From contig JAAHFX010000004.1 in NCBI GenBank assembly GCA_010672785.1, forward strand, positions 338,384 to 402,383: 64,000 nucleotides of DNA, in the 5' to 3' direction. The position numbers were made by a program, and so were the translations under genes. Below are positions 18,403 through 27,876 of the stretch, in pieces. Each line of letters opens with the position of its first letter. Position 1 is the stretch's first letter. The notes below the pieces were generated by a model. The model worked only from the letters and a program-made list of their open reading frames with translations, did no database searches and was not told the DNA's origin. This DNA is from Sphaerospermopsis sp. SIO1G1. GTDB lineage: Bacteria; Cyanobacteriota; Cyanobacteriia; Cyanobacteriales; Nostocaceae.

Positions 18403-18435
18403 GCCCTGGTATTTTATGTTACTGGGGCTTTTTTT
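18403..18435 (+). terminator. Rho-independent terminator after the globin gene
   Basis: Stem GCCCTGGTA/TACTGGGGC (nine pairs, two of them G-U) with an 8-base loop, followed directly by seven T residues. It closes the roadblock-to-globin cluster. Confidence 0.88.
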
Positions 18436-18479
18436 ATTGGGTACAGGGGGCGACAAGCAAGCTGAAACCAATATATTTA

Positions 18480-18755
18480 GGGGTTGCTGAAAAAGTCTTG
18501 TCGTGAAGACAGGTAACAGGTGACAGGTGACAGGTGACAGGTGAGCCACTGCGGTGGACGGGTTCCCCGGCATAAAGCAAGTGGCGAACCCGAAGGGTGA
18601 CAGTTTCAAGAGTTGGATAGGAAAAATTTTCCCTTTGAATCCAATTTAAATGCACGGTTTTCGAGTGACTAATACCTAAAAACTTGCACTTTTTAAATTT
18701 CAAATCGTCTAAAATCCTCTTCTTGTAAAGTTTTCATGTTTATTCAGCAAACCCT
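18480..18755. repeat. Repeat-rich stretch bounded by GGGTTTGCTGAA-type inverted ends
   Basis: Left end GGGGTTGCTGAAAAAG and right end TTTATTCAGCAAACCCT are inverted versions of each other, matching the element at 28402-28517. The interior contains a GACAGGT tandem run (about 18508-18543). It looks like a MITE or a decayed IS. Another half-end (TTCAGCAACCTC) is at 18838. No gene. Confidence 0.6.
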
Positions 18756-18890
18756 ATTTAAAAGATTTCAGGCGATATACTCCTCAAAACAATTGCCCCC
18801 TGAGATGGCGCTTATTGAAAATCAAACATCAAGTTATTCAGCAACCTCTCTAGCTCCGTTGTCGCCCCCTGAACTAATCGTTTTCACACA

Positions 18891-19367
18891 TTATGAATCT
18901 AAAAATCTCTGATTTATTAACCATTGTGGTCGCCCACGTTTGTTATCAATATAGGTAATATTCTTGTCAATATTGATATGGTTAACAAAAATATCGATCT
19001 CAGATTGAATCATTTGATAACCTCTTGGTTCTGGGCTAGGTACATTACTTGCTGATTTCCAATAATGTTTAAAATTAAGATTGTATAGTTGCTCCCCATT
19101 CAGAATTGAATTTGCCCCAACATAAAGCCCAGGAATGTATCCCCAAGTATTTACTGATTCATACCAGGCATTGCAATAGTCAATGACATCTTGAGGTGTT
19201 GTGACAATATTGTTTTTGTTCTTATGAAAAATTCCTTCTAGATCACACCACACGTTTACCCCCGGTGGAAACCCAATTTGATCAGCATGTTGAGCAGCAT
19301 CCTCTCCATACTTTTTTCCGAGTTCAGTATTAGGATGCCAACCAGAGTTACGAACGTGTTGTACAAG
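18891..19367 (-). pseudogene. 5'-truncated DUF1906 (glycoside hydrolase-like) gene
   Basis: The minus frame runs from 19367 to the stop near 18891 and reads NSGWHPNTELGKKYGEDA, GFPPGVNVWCDLEG, GYIPGLYVG and QSEIDI. This is the second half of a DUF1906/Rv2525c-like TIM-barrel hydrolase, whose acidic active-site position falls in the WCDLEG strand. An in-frame stop at 19368-19370 cuts it off and the N-terminal half of the barrel is absent. The sequence upstream abuts the 3' end of the Uma2 gene. A 120-residue product from an internal Met at 19253 would lack half the fold. Confidence 0.7.
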
Positions 19368-19408
19368 TTATTTCCACAAGCTAATGTTTTGGCAGTACAA
19401 CAAACCTT

Positions 19409-20017
19409 TTACTCAATTGTTTCCAAAAAGTTAATCTTTTTATACAATTGCTTTAACGGTAATTTAACATTAATAGATGCAAAATTTAAAATAGATTCTC
19501 CTGTTTCATACTCTGTCAAAAACCATTGGTTTTGATGATTTTTGACGTACTGCATTACATAATATTTAGTTTGGTCAATTAAAATATATTCCTTAAATTC
19601 TGGAATAGAACGATAATAGAGAAATTTATCTCCCTGATCATAATCTTTGGTAGATTTAGATAAAACTTCAGCTATTAATAATGGGTTAGTAACTATAGTT
19701 GTGTTATTTCCGTAATAAATAGGTTCACCTTCAATTACCATCACATCTGGGTAAGTAAACTGGCGATATTTTGGTATCCACAATTTGACATCACCAATAT
19801 AAACTTCATAGTCTAAATCATTTAGTGCCAAGTTCAAACAGACATAAAAGTTACCAGCTAGTTTATTATGATTTGTTGTTCCTCCAGTCATGGGTATGAT
19901 TTCTCCATTTCGGTATTCATTTTTATCATCAGATTTTGTTTCTAGTTCTAAATACTCTTCTGGAGAATAGTAAGCTGTAACTGTTTTGATTTCTTGAGTA
20001 GTAGTTTGTAGTTTCAT
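19409..20017 (-). CDS. Uma2 family putative endonuclease
   Basis: A 202-residue Uma2/DUF820 protein with the usual order: YSPEEYLELETKSDDKNEYRNGEII, HNKLAGNFYVCLN, DVKLWIPKYRQFTYPDVMVIEGEP split over the core, LIAEVLSKSTKDYDQGDKF, and YRSIPEFKEYILIDQ. The PD-(D/E)xK-like centre is formed by the PDV aspartate (about residue 107) and the AEVLS glutamate. Cyanobacteria hold dozens of these genes with no settled function. It lies next to a truncated DUF1906 gene and repeats. Confidence 0.93.
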   Translation of the reverse strand: MKLQTTTQEIKTVTAYYSPEEYLELETKSDDKNEYRNGEIIPMTGGTTNHNKLAGNFYVCLNLALNDLDYEVYIGDVKLWIPKYRQFTYPDVMVIEGEPIYYGNNTTIVTNPLLIAEVLSKSTKDYDQGDKFLYYRSIPEFKEYILIDQTKYYVMQYVKNHQNQWFLTEYETGESILNFASINVKLPLKQLYKKINFLETIE

Positions 20018-20139
20018 AATCTTGGTTTTTTTGTAATTAGTGATTTACACATCCTTGATTTATTCTTGAAAATTCTTCTCACTCTGCACCCTGCCCCCTG
20101 CACCCTGCCTCTGAACCTCCATGACTTTTTCAGCAACCC

Positions 20140-22116
20140 CTAAGTACCTGGAGAAATAGGGATAGTAAAATGAAACTTACTACCTTGATCCTTACCGTCA
20201 GACTCTGCCCAAATTTTGCCATTCCAACCCTTGACTATCTGCCGACAAATAGCTAAACCTAAGCCTGTGCCACCTGCTGTCCTTCGTAATGCTCCCTCTT
20301 CTTGATAAAATCGGTCAAATACTACTTCTAAGCGATTAGTTTCTATTCCCCGGCCAGTATCTGCTACTGTTACTTCTACCATTTGATTACCATTTCGGTT
20401 GGCTTTGATGGTTATTTTGCCTTGAGCGGGTGTAAATTTACAGGCGTTATCAATTAATTTTGCTATTACTTCTACTAACCAGTCACCATCAGCTTTAATT
20501 AAAGGTAAAGTGTCTGCAATGTGAGTTTTAATTTCTGGGATTTCTTCTCTGGATGAGTGTATACGGACTCTACTGAGTGCTAATTCCACACATTCTTGCA
20601 AAGTTAACGACTCTGGATGCCATTCTATACGCCCACTTTCTAAGTTAGAGAGGGTAAGGAAATCTTGGACAAGTTGTCGCATTCTCTCTGAGTCAGATAG
20701 TGCTGTGTTTAACATCACTTGACGTAAGTCTGCGGGCATATCTGGTTCACTGGCCAGACTTTCTAGACAAACTTGAATGGTAGATAGGGGTGTGCGTAGT
20801 TCATGGCCGGTAATGGCTATCAGGTTTCTACGAGTACGATCTAGGGCTTCTAGCTGTTCGTTGAGTTCTTCTAAGTTGGCAAATGCTTCTGCTTGGATCA
20901 AGGCAGCACTGATTTGATTAGCGATCGCCTTGACTAAATCTATGTCACCAGGCTGTAATGCTGTGGATGGTGAATTACAGTAATGTAGTTCAATTACGCC
21001 TATCAATCTTCCTTGGGAAAATACAGGTTCTATTAACCAAGCATGAATCGTAAGTTTTTTGACTATGATGGAAAGGGAAGCTGAATTTTGGATACGTTGA
21101 TCTGTGAGAGTGTCAGAAATACAAACGCCTTCATTATTTTGTGTAATTTCTTTAAATAATGGGTTTTTGTCTAGTTCCCAGGTTTGTCCTTGAACAGATA
21201 TTACACCAGAATTAATAAACTCATGTTCGATGATAGCTTGGTTGTCAGTAGCTTGCGCGCGATAAATGAGACAACGATCTGCGTCGAGGTGTTGTCCTAA
21301 TTCTTGAGCGGCTATTTCTAAAACAGCTTGTGGATCAAGCGATCGCCTAATGGCTATGGTGATAGAGTTGATTAAGCGTTCTTTTCTGGCCTGAGCGGTA
21401 ATTGAACGATAAGCTTTGTGTAGTTTATATTGACTAGCTTGCAAGTAGGTTACTAACCGCTGTACAAACGGATCTGTATCAATATTGCAAGCATATTCAC
21501 TGAGTGTTTTCGCTTTAGATTTTTTCTTAGTTTTACCTATATCAAACCTTTGACGGACTTGATTAATCTTTTTTGTTAAATCTGGGCGATAAGTTTGAAT
21601 TCTGGCTAGTAATAATTCTGCGGCTTTGAGGCTGACGCTTCTTTCTGAAGTCCAAATACCTTCAAATCTTCGCGCTGTATCCATATCCAAACTAGGGGTA
21701 TTTTCTGGTAGCTGCCGATTCCGATTGATTGAACCCAGACTTTCTCGACAAACTAAACAGGTAGCATAATTGTCTGCAATTACTATTAAATGCCACTCTT
21801 GACTTAGAGCATCATCTGGTTCAAAAGCTACTTTTTCATAGTCATCTGAGCTATGGGCAAATTCTGTTTCTGGTGCGGATAATACGTATATTTGATTACT
21901 CCTACGAGAAAGGCGTTTATAGCGATGAGCTTCTTGACGATAGAATCGCTCTCGCTGAAAACTAGCAATAATCAGCGGCTCATCCAAGTTTGTGGCTAAT
22001 ACCTGGTCTTCCATTGCATGGGAAAGAGCAGTTAGTGAAGCCTTGAAATATAACTGAGGCCGCAAGTAGGTTAGTGACTGTAGCAAATCACTCAGTACAG
22101 AAGTCGAAATGCTCAT
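20140..22116 (-). CDS. Hybrid sensor histidine kinase: DICT - GAF - HisKA - HATPase
   Basis: A 658-residue soluble kinase. An N-terminal DICT sensory domain (residues about 1-130, with FQRERFYRQEAHRYKRLSRR) is followed by a linker, a GAF domain (about 250-410), the phosphoacceptor motif TGHELRTPLSTIQ (about 437-450), and an ATPase domain with DNACKFTPAQGK, DTGRGIE and GGTGLGLAICRQ. No membrane segment is seen, so it senses a cytoplasmic signal. No response regulator gene is adjacent, so it is an orphan kinase. DICT domains are associated with light, redox and diguanylate signalling in cyanobacteria; the ligand here is unknown. Confidence 0.92.
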   Translation of the reverse strand: MSISTSVLSDLLQSLTYLRPQLYFKASLTALSHAMEDQVLATNLDEPLIIASFQRERFYRQEAHRYKRLSRRSNQIYVLSAPETEFAHSSDDYEKVAFEPDDALSQEWHLIVIADNYATCLVCRESLGSINRNRQLPENTPSLDMDTARRFEGIWTSERSVSLKAAELLLARIQTYRPDLTKKINQVRQRFDIGKTKKKSKAKTLSEYACNIDTDPFVQRLVTYLQASQYKLHKAYRSITAQARKERLINSITIAIRRSLDPQAVLEIAAQELGQHLDADRCLIYRAQATDNQAIIEHEFINSGVISVQGQTWELDKNPLFKEITQNNEGVCISDTLTDQRIQNSASLSIIVKKLTIHAWLIEPVFSQGRLIGVIELHYCNSPSTALQPGDIDLVKAIANQISAALIQAEAFANLEELNEQLEALDRTRRNLIAITGHELRTPLSTIQVCLESLASEPDMPADLRQVMLNTALSDSERMRQLVQDFLTLSNLESGRIEWHPESLTLQECVELALSRVRIHSSREEIPEIKTHIADTLPLIKADGDWLVEVIAKLIDNACKFTPAQGKITIKANRNGNQMVEVTVADTGRGIETNRLEVVFDRFYQEEGALRRTAGGTGLGLAICRQIVKGWNGKIWAESDGKDQGSKFHFTIPISPGT

Positions 22117-22423
22117 GAATATCGTTAAACGCCCAATTTAGAGGAGATTCACTTTTCAAAAGTATTGTATAGCAGTTAGTTATCAGCTATCAGCTATCAG
22201 TAGTTAGCTTTTTAAAACTTTTATTATGATAGGGTATCTTGAGGTTAGCCGTTTGTGAATCTGAGTTTTTCAGTTTGTGGGTGGTTTATTGACCCATCGG
22301 CTATTTCCTTATTTTCCCATACCTGACAACTTAACTGAAGGGAAATTTAGCTATCTCCACACTGCCTGATCCCAAGGATAATTTTTCAAGCTCATCTACT
22401 TACATCCTGCTTCAGGGCGCATA
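22117..22423. other. Non-coding gap with short repeats
   Basis: About 300 bases between the kinase and the TMEM165-like pair. Holds a short run of TATCAGC/TATCAGT (22178-22200) and otherwise nothing recognisable. Confidence 0.5.
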
Positions 22424-22738
22424 TCATTCGGTGAGAGCTTGCTCAGATTCTTGCTCAGATTCTTGTTCAGCACCAGGAAAGAGAAGACGAATTGCCAAAA
22501 TAGCAAATCCTAATGCAGCGAGAGCTTTTAAAATTTTGGTTGGTATTAATTCAGAAACTGCTCCTCCAGCTAATGCTCCTAGTAAACTGGCTAAGACTAA
22601 AGCACTTGATGTTCCAAAAAATATGGCTTTACGAGATTGGCCTTGGCCGGAAAGAGCGATCGTTGCTAATTGACTTTTATCTCCTAACTCTGAGAGAAAA
22701 ATGGTGATGAAGCTTAGTCCTAAAAGATTCCAGTCCAT
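22424..22738 (-). CDS. Half-size TMEM165/GDT1 (UPF0016) transporter, second gene of pair
   Basis: A 104-residue membrane protein with three predicted helices and one copy of the family cation motif E-x-G-D-K (SELGDKSQLATIAL, about residues 16-29). Full-length family members have two such motifs; here the second is in the gene just upstream, 43 bases away. Split pairs of this type in cyanobacteria are described as hemi manganese exporters that must combine to make one Mn2+ exporter. The C-terminus is an acidic tail with a repeated EQES, encoded by a local duplication. Confidence 0.9.
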   Translation of the reverse strand: MDWNLLGLSFITIFLSELGDKSQLATIALSGQGQSRKAIFFGTSSALVLASLLGALAGGAVSELIPTKILKALAALGFAILAIRLLFPGAEQESEQESEQALTE

Positions 22739-22781
22739 AGTTTTGCTAACTTTGCTCTAAGTTCAATTATTTCATGGTTAA

Positions 22782-23171
22782 TTAACCTTGGATCACTTCC
22801 CATACCAGCATCAGAGATATCAACAGTAGGATTATTCCTGCTGATTTTTCTACTGTTTTGGGACTGAGTTTACTGGCCAGAAAGCCACCTATCATTACAC
22901 CTAATAAGCTAGTTGTGATCAGCGCGATTCCTGAACCTAGAAATACTACCCAAGGTTCATGGGATTGTGCGCTCATTAACAAGGTGGATAATTGAGTTTT
23001 ATCACCCATTTCCGCTAAAAAAATGGTAATAAAAGTTGTTCCAAACACTACCCACACTGATGATTGTTTTTTTTCTGGGGTTGGGTTTGCTTGGTTTTCA
23101 ACAGGCTGATTTTCTGTTTCTGTTGTGTTTACCGATGAGGAGTCAAGTTTCACAGACTTTTGTCCTGTCAC
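22782..23171 (-). CDS. Half-size TMEM165/GDT1 (UPF0016) transporter, first gene of pair
   Basis: A 129-residue membrane protein. A hydrophilic N-terminal extension (about residues 1-38, rich in N, E, P and T) precedes three predicted helices. The first helix carries the family motif AEMGDKTQLSTLL (about residues 53-65). It is the first gene of a two-gene unit with 22424-22738, and together the two products would supply the two E-x-G-D-K motifs of one manganese exporter. The expected role is Mn2+ efflux to protect against excess manganese, from family knowledge. Confidence 0.9.
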   Translation of the reverse strand: MTGQKSVKLDSSSVNTTETENQPVENQANPTPEKKQSSVWVVFGTTFITIFLAEMGDKTQLSTLLMSAQSHEPWVVFLGSGIALITTSLLGVMIGGFLASKLSPKTVEKSAGIILLLISLMLVWEVIQG

Positions 23172-23256
23172 TATATAGTTTCCAAATATCCCCCATTTTC
23201 TCAGATTATTACTATCAATTGCAACTTTTCCTGCTAAAAATTAGCTAAATTTGCCT

Positions 23257-23607
23257 TTAACAACCTACAGCTTCGTTAAATCTCATTTTTTCCCCACTGC
23301 GATCGCCATAAATACTTTCTATGTGCTGGTGACAGCAGTCAATGGCAAAATCATTGAGTTCTTCTGGTTCAATACCGAACATATCATGGAAAGTTTCTAC
23401 CGCCACTCGACAGAAACGAGGACGATCTGCATAAATAGTACATTTTCGCGTTTCGTGGTCAAAATTCACACACCATCCATCTTCATCTACCATATTCAGA
23501 TAAAGTCCTAATTCCTCCTCTGTTAGATACTTGTCCAAATCTGGACGTTCTGTAGGATCTAGATAACAGCAAGCACCACATTGTTGTATACATTGCCAAG
23601 TAGCCAT
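23257..23607 (-). CDS. YkgJ family cysteine-cluster protein
   Basis: A 116-residue protein with an N-terminal CIQQCGACCYLDPTERPDL, giving the CxxxCxxCC zinc or iron cluster motif (residues about 5-13), then DGWCVNFDHETRKCTIYADRP and RPRFCRVAVETF, which add further cysteines. This is the YkgJ (UPF0153) pattern, a putative zinc- or iron-chelating domain; the physiological role is unsettled. It is well conserved in cyanobacteria, where it often sits near photosystem genes, and psb30 starts 390 bases away on the other strand. Confidence 0.93.
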   Translation of the reverse strand: MATWQCIQQCGACCYLDPTERPDLDKYLTEEELGLYLNMVDEDGWCVNFDHETRKCTIYADRPRFCRVAVETFHDMFGIEPEELNDFAIDCCHQHIESIYGDRSGEKMRFNEAVGC

Positions 23608-23672
23608 AATACACCTCTGATCATAGAAGTTAGAAGCTAGAAATTCGTTTGTTACTTATTTTCTATTATCTT

Positions 23673-23820
23673 AGGACTTATGCAAAAGTAAGGTGACTGC
23701 GTCATTACGAGCGACAGCGACGTAATCACAAAAATCCAGGGATTGCTTCCCTACACTATGGCTAACGCTACGCTTCGCGGACGTTTCGGTTGCAATGACA
23801 AATCTTCGTTGCGTAAGTCT
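23673..23820. repeat. MITE-like element with AGGACTTACGC ends, copy 2
   Basis: A 148-bp copy of the element at 1630-1755, in the same orientation, with an extra insert GCTAACGCTACGCTTCGCGG near its right end. It lies upstream of psb30, between it and the YkgJ-like gene. Confidence 0.8.
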
Positions 23821-23999
23821 TGTACCTCTTGAGTTTCACCTCTAATCTCTGAATTGGTTACCCATCACCTGTTTACATATCTATGTATTTTCCTATAATT
23901 TTGTTAAGTAACTTAAAAATCTCTGCCTCCATCCAGATATGATCTATGGCGGGCTTTGTACTTGAGTTATTGAATTTTTTTATATCGTTTGGAGGAAAA

Positions 24000-24119
24000 A
24001 TGGAAGCTTTAGCTAGTATTGATTGGAATGTTGTACTTCAATTAACCTTTGTAGCATTAATTGTACTTGCAGGACCGGCTGTAATTTTTGTTCTTGCGTT
24101 TCGCAAAGGCAACCTATAA
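24000..24119 (+). CDS. psb30: Photosystem II protein Psb30 (Ycf12)
   Basis: A 39-codon gene. The product starts [15 protein letters not shown], has a single hydrophobic membrane helix ([17 protein letters not shown]) and ends FRKGNL, which matches the Psb30/Ycf12 pattern closely. Psb30 is a peripheral low-molecular-weight subunit of the photosystem II core near PsbJ and cytochrome b559, and aids stability under strong light. A perfect GGAGG sits six bases before the ATG. It stands alone on the plus strand between two minus-strand genes. Confidence 0.96.
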   Translation: MEALASIDWNVVLQLTFVALIVLAGPAVIFVLAFRKGNL

Positions 24120-24120
24120 G

Positions 24121-24163
24121 TTAGGTGGTAGGTAATGGGTAATTGGTAATTGGTAATTGGTAA
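24121..24163. repeat. Short tandem run GGTAATT
   Basis: Four or so copies of a 7-base GGTAATT unit directly after psb30; another heptamer-type repeat. The remaining bases to 24390 show no gene. Confidence 0.7.
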
Positions 24164-24390
24164 AAAATTCTTGGTCAGGATTCAACCGTTAGCTAACGCT
24201 AATATAATCCGTCGTTACGTAAGAGTCAAACAATAATAACCGCTTACAGTAGAATAGTTAAGCTTATTCTGATAAATACTAACTTCATTACAATTAGTTT
24301 AAAAATTGGTATATTTTATATACAGTGTTTTTGCTAACTCAAGAAAATTAGTAGCAGAATAATTAAACTTTTACTATTACCTATCACCTA

Positions 24391-26457
24391 TTACCTACTT
24401 TCTAACAAAGCCTGAAGTGCAGCTTGAATAATACTATCAAATTGAGGCGAAGTTAAATTTACCTGTTTAGCATCTTCACGATTAAAACCTAACAAACCTA
24501 GTTTATTTTCTGGCTGCATTACCAAAACTTTACCTTCACTATTTTTAATTCTTAATTCTGTAGAGACATCATTCTGATAGATACCACAAAGATATTGACG
24601 TTGTTTATATTCAAACTTTGTAGGTTTAGAAATATTTGCAGTAGTAAACAAAGCTGCTAGTTGTTGAGGAAATCTCACACCCACCAACTCTATTTCAATA
24701 TTATTACCATTATTACCATTGTAATTATTTTCTCGTAACTTATAAGCAACATCTAATCTGGATGGAAGTGGGAAAAAATCACCCCAACGCCATGCTATAC
24801 CCTTAATTTCATATCTTTGATGATTAATAATTTGAGTCAAAACCACCTTGAGATGATCCTTGGTTTTACCTACAGTTTGTTGTTGAATTACCTGAACATG
24901 AGAAGTCCAAAATATAGGATCAGGATTTTCAATTCCACAAGGATGGAGAATATTTAATTGTTGAAATAAATCCCGATTAATTTGATTCAAATTAACTTGA
25001 GCATCAATTTTCAACAGGGGTTTCAAGTGTTTAATTTCTAAACATTGATTAGCAAACTCCGATAAAAGTAAACGGAAATTAGCTAAATTATCTACTGATA
25101 AAGAAAAACCACCAGCAGCTTTATGTCCGCCATATTTACCAAGTAAACTATCACAATATTCTAAAGCTGCAAATACATGAAATTCAGGAATTCCCCTTGC
25201 AGATCCACGAATAATATCTTCATTTTCAAAAGTACCAATAAAAACTGGAACACCATACCTTTCTACTAACCGAGAAGCGACAATACCAATGACACCATGA
25301 TGCCAATTTTCTTTAATAACTACTAAAACCCTATCTTTGTGTAAATTTTCTAGATATAATTCTTCTACTAATGATACAGCTTCCTGTTCAATTTCTGTAC
25401 ACATTTTTTGCCGTTCAGTATTGATTTGTTCACACTGCATTGCTCGCTCTAAAGCAATTCCCATATCATCAGTTGTCAACAATTCAATGACTGTTTGTGG
25501 ATCACCAATTCTACCAATTGCATTAATTCTTGGCCCTAAACGAAAACCAATATCATCAGGTTTTAAGGTTTTAGATAAAGGTGGTAAATTTTTGACTTTT
25601 TGCCCATCTTGACTTGCTTGTACTCCAGAAACTTGAATTAAAGCTTGCACACCAGGTACAGTAGATTTAGGTAATAACTTTAAACCCCGTTTTACCCAAC
25701 GACGATTAACACCAGTTAAAGGTGCTAAATCGGCAATAGTTCCTAAAGTAAATAAAGCTAACATGGGCTGAACTAAACCTTTTAATGCTCCTATTTGTTG
25801 AGCTAAAGAAACAGCTAAAATGTAAGCAACACCCACACCAGCAACACCACGATAAGGAGAAGATATAGAGATTAATTTGGGATTGAGAATAGCATCAGCA
25901 GGTGGTAATTTTTGGGGAATATCATGATGATCTGTGATAATTACTTTTAAACCTAATTCTTTTGCTTTTTGGATAGGTTCAAAAGCAGCAATACCATTAT
26001 CCACAGTGAGAATTAAACTTATACCTTCACTTTTAAATTCTTCGACAATACGGTTATTAATTCCATAACCTTCGTGCATCCGACTGGGAATCGCATAACT
26101 AACATCAGCACCTAAAATGCGGAGACTTCTTAATAATAAAGCGGTGCTAGTCATTCCATCAGCGTCATAATCACCACAAATGGCAATTTTTTCTTGATTG
26201 TTAATAGCAGTTTCTAATAATTCTACGCTGATAGCTAAATCAGGAAAATCTTCTAAAGGAGATGGTAAATTTAAAGATTCAGGATTAATAAAATTTTCTG
26301 CTGTTTCTGGAATTTCTATCCCTCTATTAATCAACAATTGACTGATAATAGGAGAGATGTTATTTATAGTCGCTAGTTTTGCAGATAATTCTATATTTGC
26401 GGGAGCAATTTGCCAACGTTGGATAGGTAAACGTTTAATATTTTGATCATTAGTCAT
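24391..26457 (-). CDS. recJ: Single-stranded-DNA-specific exonuclease RecJ
   Basis: A 688-residue DHH-family 5'-3' exonuclease used in mismatch repair, RecFOR recombination and base excision repair. The metal motifs are in order: ICGDYDADGMTSTALLL (about residues 95-111), TVDNGIAA, and IITDHHDIP with the DHH triad. The DHHA1 substrate-binding motif GKYGGHKAAGGFS is at about residues 433-445, followed by an OB-fold and a C-terminal domain. Length is somewhat above the E. coli enzyme, normal for cyanobacteria. No neighbours in an operon. Confidence 0.96.
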   Translation of the reverse strand: MTNDQNIKRLPIQRWQIAPANIELSAKLATINNISPIISQLLINRGIEIPETAENFINPESLNLPSPLEDFPDLAISVELLETAINNQEKIAICGDYDADGMTSTALLLRSLRILGADVSYAIPSRMHEGYGINNRIVEEFKSEGISLILTVDNGIAAFEPIQKAKELGLKVIITDHHDIPQKLPPADAILNPKLISISSPYRGVAGVGVAYILAVSLAQQIGALKGLVQPMLALFTLGTIADLAPLTGVNRRWVKRGLKLLPKSTVPGVQALIQVSGVQASQDGQKVKNLPPLSKTLKPDDIGFRLGPRINAIGRIGDPQTVIELLTTDDMGIALERAMQCEQINTERQKMCTEIEQEAVSLVEELYLENLHKDRVLVVIKENWHHGVIGIVASRLVERYGVPVFIGTFENEDIIRGSARGIPEFHVFAALEYCDSLLGKYGGHKAAGGFSLSVDNLANFRLLLSEFANQCLEIKHLKPLLKIDAQVNLNQINRDLFQQLNILHPCGIENPDPIFWTSHVQVIQQQTVGKTKDHLKVVLTQIINHQRYEIKGIAWRWGDFFPLPSRLDVAYKLRENNYNGNNGNNIEIELVGVRFPQQLAALFTTANISKPTKFEYKQRQYLCGIYQNDVSTELRIKNSEGKVLVMQPENKLGLLGFNREDAKQVNLTSPQFDSIIQAALQALLESR

Positions 26458-26487
26458 TAGTTATTAAGATACAGAGAATAAAGACAC

Positions 26488-26592
26488 GTAGGGTGTGTAA
26501 ATTACTTCGGGAATGGCTTCGCTAAAGTGATAGCGTAATGTACTAAACTCTTGATCATGGTGCGTTACGAACTCCGTTCTCACACACCCTAC
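26488..26592. repeat. Palindromic GTAGGGTGTG repeat
   Basis: A 105-bp element beginning GTAGGGTGTG and ending CACACCCTAC, with GTAATGTAC and GCGTTACGAAC inside. A partial relative starts at about 56271. Just downstream (about 26609) is a lone AGGACTTACGCA end of the other MITE family. Confidence 0.75.
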
Positions 26593-26727
26593 AATACTGT
26601 CTATGATTTAGGACTTACGCACAAGCTCTGGAATAATTGAACCATAGAGATATTAGGGTTACAAGAGATATTTTGCCTAAGTTTGGTAACTTTGACTTGC
26701 TGTTTTGCATTTTAAATGCACAATAGC

Positions 26728-27720
26728 TTACCTACCGATACCAACAGCATCAACTATAACCCGTTTGCAAGAACGACTTCTACTAGGAATTAACAAATCT
26801 GCTAATTTGTCACCACGAAAAGGACGCTTCATTTTAATACGAATTTCCGTAGCTAAACCATTTTTACATTTGAGACTTAAACTCCTGGAACTTCCTCTCC
26901 CAAAACTACGTTCAAATGCTTTATTAACTTCAGATAAAGTCAGAGATTTACCAATATTTTGAGCAAATAAATTCCTCAAATCAGAAGCATTTACTTCCTT
27001 GAGTAAATCAACAGAAATATCATAATAGTCGTCTGCATTTCTACCGTCACAAGTTCCATGTTTAATCCATTCATGACGATCAAGATAAGATTGTACACCA
27101 GGCATAACTTGATCTAATTCTTGATCTGTTTCTGCATCAACATCTACAGCAGGTAAACCTCGCCAATTTCTATTTTTGCTTTTTCTAATATTGTTGTCAG
27201 AAACACCACAATAAGCTAGTTGATCAGGCCATAAACCATGCAAGGTAAAATTACTAGCATCATAACCAGTTTGTGATTGTGTTTTGCATTCTTTTTTGTG
27301 AGGATGGTTTTCACAAAATGCAGGTTGCCAAGATAATGCTAATACATATTTTTTAGCACAACCTTTTGCTGGACAATTGGATGTTTTTACAGCTAGATTA
27401 TTTGATTCTTCAGTAATATCTATGTTGTGATGATCTTCAGCAATATCTACATTCTTGAAATTCAGTTGACCACAATTTTTATTTACCCATTTTTTACTTC
27501 CATCAACTTCGATAGAAATATAATCTCCATTTTCCTTATTTAAACCCAAAGCTGTGTAAACTTTTCCTGGGGAAAGTGGAATTGGTTCACTTTGTTTTCT
27601 AAAACTTGTATAAGCTTCACAAATATCATTAGTAAAACTCCCCTGAATGGGGTAGAAAGCATGGCTAGGCTGTTGTCCAAGTAAAAAAAAGAAGAGAACA
27701 AATGCTATGATTAATCTCAT
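26728..27720 (-). CDS. Secreted ribonuclease T2 family protein
   Basis: A 330-residue exported RNase. A signal peptide (LIIAFVLFFFLLGQQPSHA) is followed by a ~90-residue N-terminal domain and the RNase T2 core. CAS1 reads FTLHGLWPDQ (about residue 157) and CAS2 reads EWIKHGTCDG (about residue 217); both catalytic histidines are present. YVLALSWQPAFCE and several paired cysteines fit disulfide-bonded, extracellular or periplasmic enzymes. T2 enzymes cut RNA via 2',3'-cyclic phosphates. A role in phosphate recovery from RNA is plausible given the phosphatases further along, but that is inference. Confidence 0.94.
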   Translation of the reverse strand: MRLIIAFVLFFFLLGQQPSHAFYPIQGSFTNDICEAYTSFRKQSEPIPLSPGKVYTALGLNKENGDYISIEVDGSKKWVNKNCGQLNFKNVDIAEDHHNIDITEESNNLAVKTSNCPAKGCAKKYVLALSWQPAFCENHPHKKECKTQSQTGYDASNFTLHGLWPDQLAYCGVSDNNIRKSKNRNWRGLPAVDVDAETDQELDQVMPGVQSYLDRHEWIKHGTCDGRNADDYYDISVDLLKEVNASDLRNLFAQNIGKSLTLSEVNKAFERSFGRGSSRSLSLKCKNGLATEIRIKMKRPFRGDKLADLLIPSRSRSCKRVIVDAVGIGR

Positions 27721-27876
27721 ATATATATCTTACTTGTTATACAAATGTTGCTTTAAATTTATCAGAAGTATAATTTAAACTCAGTTTTTTTATGTAAATT
27801 TCAGAATTGCTTAAACAAAATTATATCCCTGACTTGCGAGTATAATCAGGAATATATCTGTTAGTTGAAGTTCACT

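Noticed and set aside
18434..18703. Minus-strand ORFs of 74-89 codons after the globin gene
   Set aside because: They translate repeats such as GACAGGT and have no family signature.
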